Shown here in pieces: positions 58,530-64,000 of a stretch of DNA of 64,000 bases. Within the stretch, counting starts at the first letter, position 1, and every line of letters begins with the position of its first letter. Made by a program: the position numbers and the translations under genes. The notes below the pieces were generated by a model. That model made no database searches. It was not told where the DNA came from and worked only from the letters and a program-made list of their open reading frames with translations. Origin of the DNA: Hymenopellis radicata (Eukaryota > Basidiomycota > Agaricomycetes > Agaricales > Physalacriaceae); the NCBI GenBank assembly GCA_015501595.1, contig JADNRX010000010.1:1-64000 (forward strand). The letters run 5' to 3'.

Positions 58530-59680
58530 TCAAGATCTCACGCTCTGCTTCAAGTCGACGGAGTAGACATAGTCCGGCCCTCCCTCGACAACCTTGCAGA
58601 CATAGTCCGGCCCTACCTCGACAACCTTGTCCACAAACGATCCCCTCGTAAGGTCTGTGGGAACCTCGAAGCGCACCTCCACCGCAAAAGTCCGGATTGG
58701 AATCTTGCGCTCTGACTTGGAAAACTTCGAAACAACGTTCCCCCACCATTGAGGCTTGTTTCCGCAAAATTGGGCCGGAAGTTCCCAAAGTGCGAGTACA
58801 GTTATATCAAGCTTGTCGGGCGGGGTCAGATCCTCGGCTCTGCCGCGAAAGGCAAAGTGAACCAAAGGAAGAAGAGCAGGGGTACCGGCCAGTTGAAGCC
58901 CGCCCACCTGCATATCCTTGTCCTGAACATGGTAATGCCATCCGATGCCTCGACGTGCGATACTAAACTTCTGAACTGGCGTGGGCTGGGGGTAGCTATG
59001 AGACGATAACGGACGTTCGTCAGAGAGGATGTTGGGATGTTCCGCTGGTGTTTGAATGGTTATGCTGGCGGAGTTTTGTTGGTAGTACAACTCTGGTGTA
59101 GGAGTACCTTTGACTGATGCTGCAAAATCCATTGCAAAGAATTCCACTCGTGAACTCGTTACGATATCGGGCTGCCACCTGGCGTTGGGGATTTTCTGCA
59201 CTCTTCATCAGACTCTCAAAATCGTGAAAGGCTTAAGATCTCATACCGTAGTCTTCATAGCTCCTTTAAGCAAATGTGTTGTTCGAGCTGTAATGGACTG
59301 TCTTTGCTGAATTTGAAAAGAACGTTGAAGATGACGCGACTAGTATCAGACCCTTCTGTGTTTTCCGCAGGAGGGCCCGGATCGGGGTGAGGCATTGGCG
59401 CTGGTTGACCGCTGCTTCCTGCCGCATCTCCGCCTCCATGGTCGGGTTTCCGACTGTAGGCCTGTGATTCTGCTCCGGAAGATGTGGGCTATCGGTAGGC
59501 GGCCCTCTGTTGTCTGAATGTCCATGATCACCAGAACCGCCGCCACAGCCAATGTTGGATGACGACAATGATACACCTGAGCCAGGATGCGCAGAATATA
59601 TGCGAAATTTGTGAGTCGCCTTCCAAATCGAACCACAGAGCCGCCTCATCAAATGCAGCTGTGAGCAGAACATGATCCAT
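58530..59680 (-). CDS. Unknown protein, multi-exon, frame partly broken
   Basis: The C-terminal exon is an open frame of about 220 residues: KIPNARWQPDIVTSSRVEFF, MDFAASVKGTPTPELYYQQN, GGLQLAGTPALLPLVHFAF, DKLDITVLALWELPAQF and an end in YSVDLKQSVRS. An intron (about 59200-59251) connects it to an exon with SRVIFNVLFKFSKDSPLQLE and a Pro/Gly-rich stretch. A possible first exon starts MDHVLLTAAFDEAALWFDLE (ATG at 59680). Joining these needs one frame correction near 59263-59270. I do not recognise the family. The 3' end contains two copies of a 33-bp repeat. Confidence 0.45.
58565..58632. repeat. 33-bp direct repeat, two copies
   Basis: AGACATAGTCCGGCCCT followed by CCTCGACAACCTTG occurs twice back to back, differing at a couple of bases. 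On the minus strand it encodes KVVEVGPDYVC and KVVEGGPDYVY in the unknown gene. Confidence 0.85.
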
Positions 59681-59880
59681 GGAAAGCCCAAACTTGCTGT
59701 TGAAAATTTCGTAGAGCTGATCCTGATGGAGGAGAAGATGCTGGTGAACACGAACGGGGAAGATGGGTCTAGCAGACAGGGTGCAATTCAATGGTCTGGG
59801 ATGGGGATCCGCCGACTGATGCGGCCACGGACGCAGGAATGGGAGCTTCTGAGTTCTTACTGTCTGCGACTTGGGAGTGG

Positions 59881-59959
59881 CGACTGCTAGGCATTGATTC
59901 TGAACCAACAAACGGTCGAGAGCGCTTGTCTCGCTTGACAAAGCATTGACTCGGAATGA
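59881..59959 (+). pseudogene. Decayed duplicate of the GH31 alpha-glucosidase 3' end
   Basis: The first 26 bases match the GH31 gene at 58159-58184 exactly (starting CGACTGCTAGGCATTGATTC). Matches continue with ACGGTCGA, GAGCGC, CTTGTCTCGCTTGACAA and TCGGAATGA, the last of which contains the GH31 stop codon. Two internal deletions separate these blocks. It is a relic of the last 150 bases of the enzyme gene, 1.6 kb downstream and in the same orientation. Confidence 0.85.
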
Positions 59960-59999
59960 GGCAGTATATCTAAAAATAAATCTACAAATCATGCGTCGC

Positions 60000-61927
60000 C
60001 TACTCTTCTGATTTTTTGATTTGCCCTGCAGGTGGCTCCTTGGTTCTCTCAAGACCGACCACTAGTGATGGAAGAAGCCGCGCGTACACACCCACTGAAT
60101 ACTCTTCCACACTTCGACATCCGTCCTCTATCGTTCCCGCTTCGGGGGTAATCGGCTCTCCCTCGAATTCAACATCACAAAAGAATCGGAAGTGGCGCAA
60201 GTCGTCCATAGAAGTTGGACACTTGGACAGGACCAACTCTTTTATGGCATGTGGGAGACCTTTCGAGCCCAAAGGAAAGCCCGCAAGCACTGTGTAGCGG
60301 AGGGTAGTGCATCACGGGCCACTAGCTCGTCTCGAACCTCCTGCGAAGCAGCATGGAGACGGCTACCAAATGACTTGAAATTTAAATCCGTCAACGTCTT
60401 CAAGATACTCAGAGAAACGTTCAGAGGGACATCTATGAAGTGGATGCTGCGCAGCTTGGGCAAGAAATCCCCCATCGTCGGCAGCGCGCCGTACGGCGTC
60501 GCTGGATACGGCACAGGGTGTCCCACTCCGATCCTGTACATGCTCCTTTCGAGCATATACTCGAATAGTAAAGGAGGAATTTCTCGGTGGATGTGCAGAG
60601 TGCACAAGTCCTTCAGCACACAAAGGTTGGACCACAGATCGGCGAGTCGAGAGATGGAGAGTGAGCCGAAGGAGACTAGATTGAGATCCGTGATGGTGTA
60701 TTCATGAAGCGAGAGAGTGCGGAAGATCAACGACAATACTCCCCGCCAGTTCAGGTCACTGAGCTTCGCACATAAGCGGAACATTAAGGCGAGGCCGGGT
60801 CGAGTATCAGATAGCGATACTATAAGACCAAGTTGATGGTCGAGCGTCAGTGAGAGCCCTGTGGCACCCTTCGCCTGCCTGGCGAATAAATTCGGGACGA
60901 GGAATGTTCTCAACAGGTACTCCTCCGAGAAGCGGTCTGTCTGACCTGATCTGTTAAAGCAGGACACGGCGACAACTGTCGTGCTGGGGAAGGAAAGTGC
61001 TGCAAGCACGTATGAGCAGCCCTTGATAGTGTCCGTGACGTTCAACTTGCGCAGTCGGGGTAAGGATGCTTTCCATGAAACTCGTTGCATTCCGTCGACG
61101 TCTACGCCGCCCAACGATAAGACCTCGAGATCTGGTGTGGTATAGAGTATTGATCCCAGGGTTACTAGTGTAGGCCGTTGAAGCTCTGGTATATGGGTAA
61201 GGGAAAGATGTGTGAGGTTCTCATAGCAAGGGGAGTCCCAAGCCAAAGCGCAAAAGTGGAACTGGATGTGACGCAAATATGGGGGTCTGGACGCGGAAAG
61301 AGCCTTCTTCGGAGATGAATTCCGGAAGATATCGCTGGGGATCCAGCACCCCGGCTCGTCCGTCAGATGTGTACAATTGAAAATCATGGTTTCCAGTCTC
61401 GGCACGACTCCCGAGCTGCACATCGTCTGGATCTCGCTAGCCAGCAATTGAAGCTGCGAGTGAGTTCCAGCTACATGCAACACTTGCAAGCGAGGGAAAA
61501 AGTCGCGCAGAACGGGTATCATCCGCGCGTAAAGCACTGGGGATTCGTCAATGTCCACTCTGAACGTTAACGGTGCAGCTTTGCTCCGCTTGAGCATAAG
61601 CTTTGTCCATTTGGGCTTCGAAAATATGATCGAAGACCACAGCTCCACGCAGGACAGCGCAATTGTGCGCCACTGGCGGCATACATGGCTGACGCTGATC
61701 CACCCCATGTCGAAGTTGAGGCTGTCTAGCTCATCGGGAACACAGAGGGAGAATATCATCATCATAAGCTCGGGGGGTAAACTGGAGATGGGCAGCATGC
61801 TGTTCGCACGAGTTAAGGATAATAGTGACCGAGCGCGAGCCTTAGACTTCCGGGATGTCCTCGCGATGTACACGAGTTTGCGAAGACTGCCCTTGAAGAT
61901 GAGAGTACTAGGTTTGTGATCTGACAT
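60000..61927 (-). CDS. F-box protein with leucine-rich region, one frame break
   Basis: The start MSDHKPSTLIFKGSLRKLVY is followed by an Agaricomycete-type F-box: ISSLPPELMMMIFSLCVPDE, WISVSHVCRQWRTIALSC. A long LRR-like body follows (LTHLSLTHIPELQRPTLVTL, LPRLRKLNVTDTIKGCSYVL). The first open frame stops at 60242 (561 residues). A second minus frame continues from about 60288 to the stop at 60000-60002 with GFPLGSKGLPHAIKELVLSK and LRHFRFFCDVEFEGEP. One missing G near 60288-60293 would join the two, so I give the longer span. Likely an SCF adaptor; its target is unknown. Confidence 0.68.
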
Positions 61928-62441
61928 CTAGAGGCCCTGTGCTCGCAAGGATCAGTCGTTTCTGTAAGCAGTAGACACACACGGCACTAACATACCAACC
62001 GTCTGTCACTGAATGATGGTGGTTAGAAGTCAAGTGCCCTGGTCACCCGTGACTGTCAAAATGAATGCGCGCTTATCATTAATTTGCCATTCCCTGTCAA
62101 TGTCATGGTGAGTCATTCGGTGCGTGTGTGCGCGCACAGCTCTAGACGCGAGGTCACGAACAATTGAGAACCTGAGCCTCTCTTATTTACATTGGGACGG
62201 TGAGCCGTGCGATGAAGCGTGTCAACACGACGATACGAATACAAGACCGAAATGCGCTCTATCGGAGTCTATATGCCTAAGTCTCCTTCCAAACACGCAC
62301 ATACATGGACGCATCTTGGGCGGCTTGCACTCCATGTTGCAAGAGAAAATCCGGATGGGCATTTCTATTCTTCTATTCGTTAACTTCGACTTCAAGTGTC
62401 GTGGACGTGCGTCATTTTTTCGTGTACGTAGCCTGGACACA
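61928..62441. other. Intergenic region
   Basis: 5' flank of the F-box gene and 3' flank of the transporter. No coding signal or repeat was recognised. Confidence 0.4.
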
Positions 62442-64000
62442 TCACGGGCATGAGATAGATGCCCTCCTAAACCTCCTCGGCAATCTCCTCAACGACGGTC
62501 GCTCAAACGAAGTGTACGCCGTTCCCACCGAGCTGGTTAGAAGCATAATACCCGTGAACAATATCAACGGGCCATACCCCTCCACGCCATACGGAAAATT
62601 CGTCTTTCCCGTCGCTGCCCACGGCTTCAACAACCCGCTTGCAATCGGTGCACTCAAAACATTTCCTATGCCTCGCCCCGCGATGAAGATACACATCAGC
62701 GTGGCGCTCTCTCCAGGATCCTCGCCTCCAGCAGCGCTCCCACGTGCAACGAACACAAATCGCGGCCAAAGAGCTGACCAGCTTGGGGCGAGGAAGCCGT
62801 AGATGCACGCAAAGACTAGGAGCGGCGGGAGGGAGGAGGCAAAGCCCCAAATAAGGAGGACAGAGAGCGCGGAGCCGAGCGCAGAAAGTAGGATAGAGGC
62901 GCGCAGGTCAAACCGGTCGGAGATGTATCCAAGAAAGACGAGACCCGGAGCTGAAGCACCTGAAAGCGAAGTGATATGAATTCACGAACCCGCCTTTGTA
63001 AAAAAACAAGTACCATTCATCAATGAAAGCGCAATAGTGCCCCCATTGTCCAAATTGAGGTCAGATGCAAAGGCTGGAAAGTATTGCTTAGCATTGGTAC
63101 GAGATAGAAAGCACTTCACCTACTCGGCATATAAAGCGTAGGCAAAAAGGTCCCCAACCCTTGTAGGATGTTTGCGGCAAAGAGGATCCAGAATGGATTG
63201 TACTTGAGGAACTGCGTGTTGATTTGCCTCGGGCCGACAACTTGCGATACGGGCGAGCGGGACTTGATGAACGGAAATGCAGGAATAATGACTACGAAGC
63301 TGATGCCCTGCAAAAATACGTTGGAAAATACGAGTTTTGCGGAATGATGGACTTACTAAAGCAAGCAACGTTGTACGTGCACCGTAACGATCCAGCAGAG
63401 CTTGCACCATTAGAGGCACGACGACGCCACCAACGCCTGGGTGAAATGAGATACCATATCTGGCGGGATAATCGACGACTCAACCAGTTCCAGAAAAGAT
63501 GAGTCCGGCCGCCTAGATAACGAGTCAGTGACTACGACCACATAAAGACATTAGACATAGACTTACCAGGCCTTTCTTTTCAGAGAACCACTCCCACAGA
63601 TAAGTGGTCGCTGTAAAATACATCATGCCTGCGCATGTCCTTTGTGAATGCCATTATAAAACAAATGGGAACCTTGAAACTCACTTCCACCCACGGCATA
63701 TATCACTCCCTGCGTCAGGATCAATTGCCACGCCTCCCGAGCGAATGCCGCGCCCACTAGCCCAGCCATACACAACACCAAACCTACATACATCATATTC
63801 TTCTTGTGGTAAGGGTAGCGATTCATGAAGGGTAGCAAGATGAGGGACAGAAGGTACATGAGGCCTGTAGATGTAGACCCAACGAGGGAAAGGACGGTGG
63901 AGGAGACATGGGAAAACTCATGTGTGGCGTAGTGATTGAGAAAAACTCCATACGAGAAGGGATAGGACCTGAGTGGGCGCGATTGGGTTTGATTGACATT
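62442..64000 (-). CDS. Monocarboxylate-type MFS transporter, 5' end outside the window
   Basis: Reads (minus strand) RSYPFSYGVFLNHYATHEFS, STSTGLMYLLSLILLPFMNR, MMYVGLVLCMAGLVGAAFAR, ILTQGVIYAVGG, then after introns LWEWFSEKKGLAGGLIFSG, TLLALGISFVVIIPAFPFIK, NPFWILFAANILQGLGTFLP, FLGYISDRFDLRASILLSAL, LLVFACIYGFLAPSWSALWP and IAGRGIGNVLSAPIASGLL, ending RRASISCP. The order of about ten helices and the GYISDRFD-type loop are those of MCT-like major facilitators, common in fungi for uptake of carboxylates or export of metabolites. The start and first one or two helices are cut by the window end. The substrate is unknown. Confidence 0.85.

Noticed and set aside
60242..60290. True stop of the F-box gene at 60242
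   Set aside because: The next frame continues with protein-like sequence to 60000 and fits the recurrent single-base-loss pattern, so the longer model is preferred, though not proven.

Overview
The window is nuclear DNA of a filamentous basidiomycete, most likely an Agaricomycete. The evidence is many short introns of about 45-60 nt with GTRNGT/YAG ends, intron-dense genes, TTAGGG motifs, and a gene set typical of that group: D(E)xxD sesquiterpene synthase, asaB/CmcJ-type hydroxylase, BRPF-like NTO1 with PWWP, KilA-N/ankyrin MBF factor and F-box/LRR proteins. It holds about 30 genes on both strands. No rRNA, tRNA, CRISPR array or intact transposon was recognised.

Left part (1-34.3 kb), mostly housekeeping: a decayed eEF3-like ABC-F gene; a gene-poor stretch of 3.6 kb with a 22-bp minisatellite, palindromes and a cluster of CCGAACATT motifs; a protein with two homeodomain-like repeats; PP2A subunit B (CDC55); COX9; a membrane-anchored J protein divergent from an HRT3/FBXO9-type F-box gene; a sterol/diacylglycerol O-acyltransferase; a RED/IK-type splicing factor; a SAM methyltransferase; an F-box protein; RPP1; a nucleostemin-type GTPase; NTO1/BRPF; KRI1; and a homeodomain factor.

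Middle part (34.5-47.7 kb): ubiquitin-eS31 fusion and a SWIM-RING protein, then five adjacent genes that read as a sesquiterpenoid biosynthetic cluster: terpene synthase, P450, BBE-like FAD oxidase, asaB-type hydroxylase/desaturase and a glutathione S-transferase. A MYND-finger protein and a seven-helix membrane protein follow. The terpene synthase would make the hydrocarbon scaffold, the three oxidising enzymes would decorate it, and the transferase could conjugate or isomerise a reactive intermediate. This is the most interesting region.

Right part (50-64 kb): PRP4, an MBF-type cell-cycle transcription factor, a secreted GH31 alpha-glucosidase with a decayed copy of its 3' end 1.6 kb downstream, an unknown gene, an F-box protein and a monocarboxylate-type MFS transporter cut by the window end.

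A window-wide oddity: at least eight conserved genes have a reading frame broken by what looks like one missing base, usually a C or G in a short run. This points to sequencing indels or to gene decay, and readers should treat those frames with care. All gene models were spliced by eye. Coordinates give first and last coding base of the gene, introns included.
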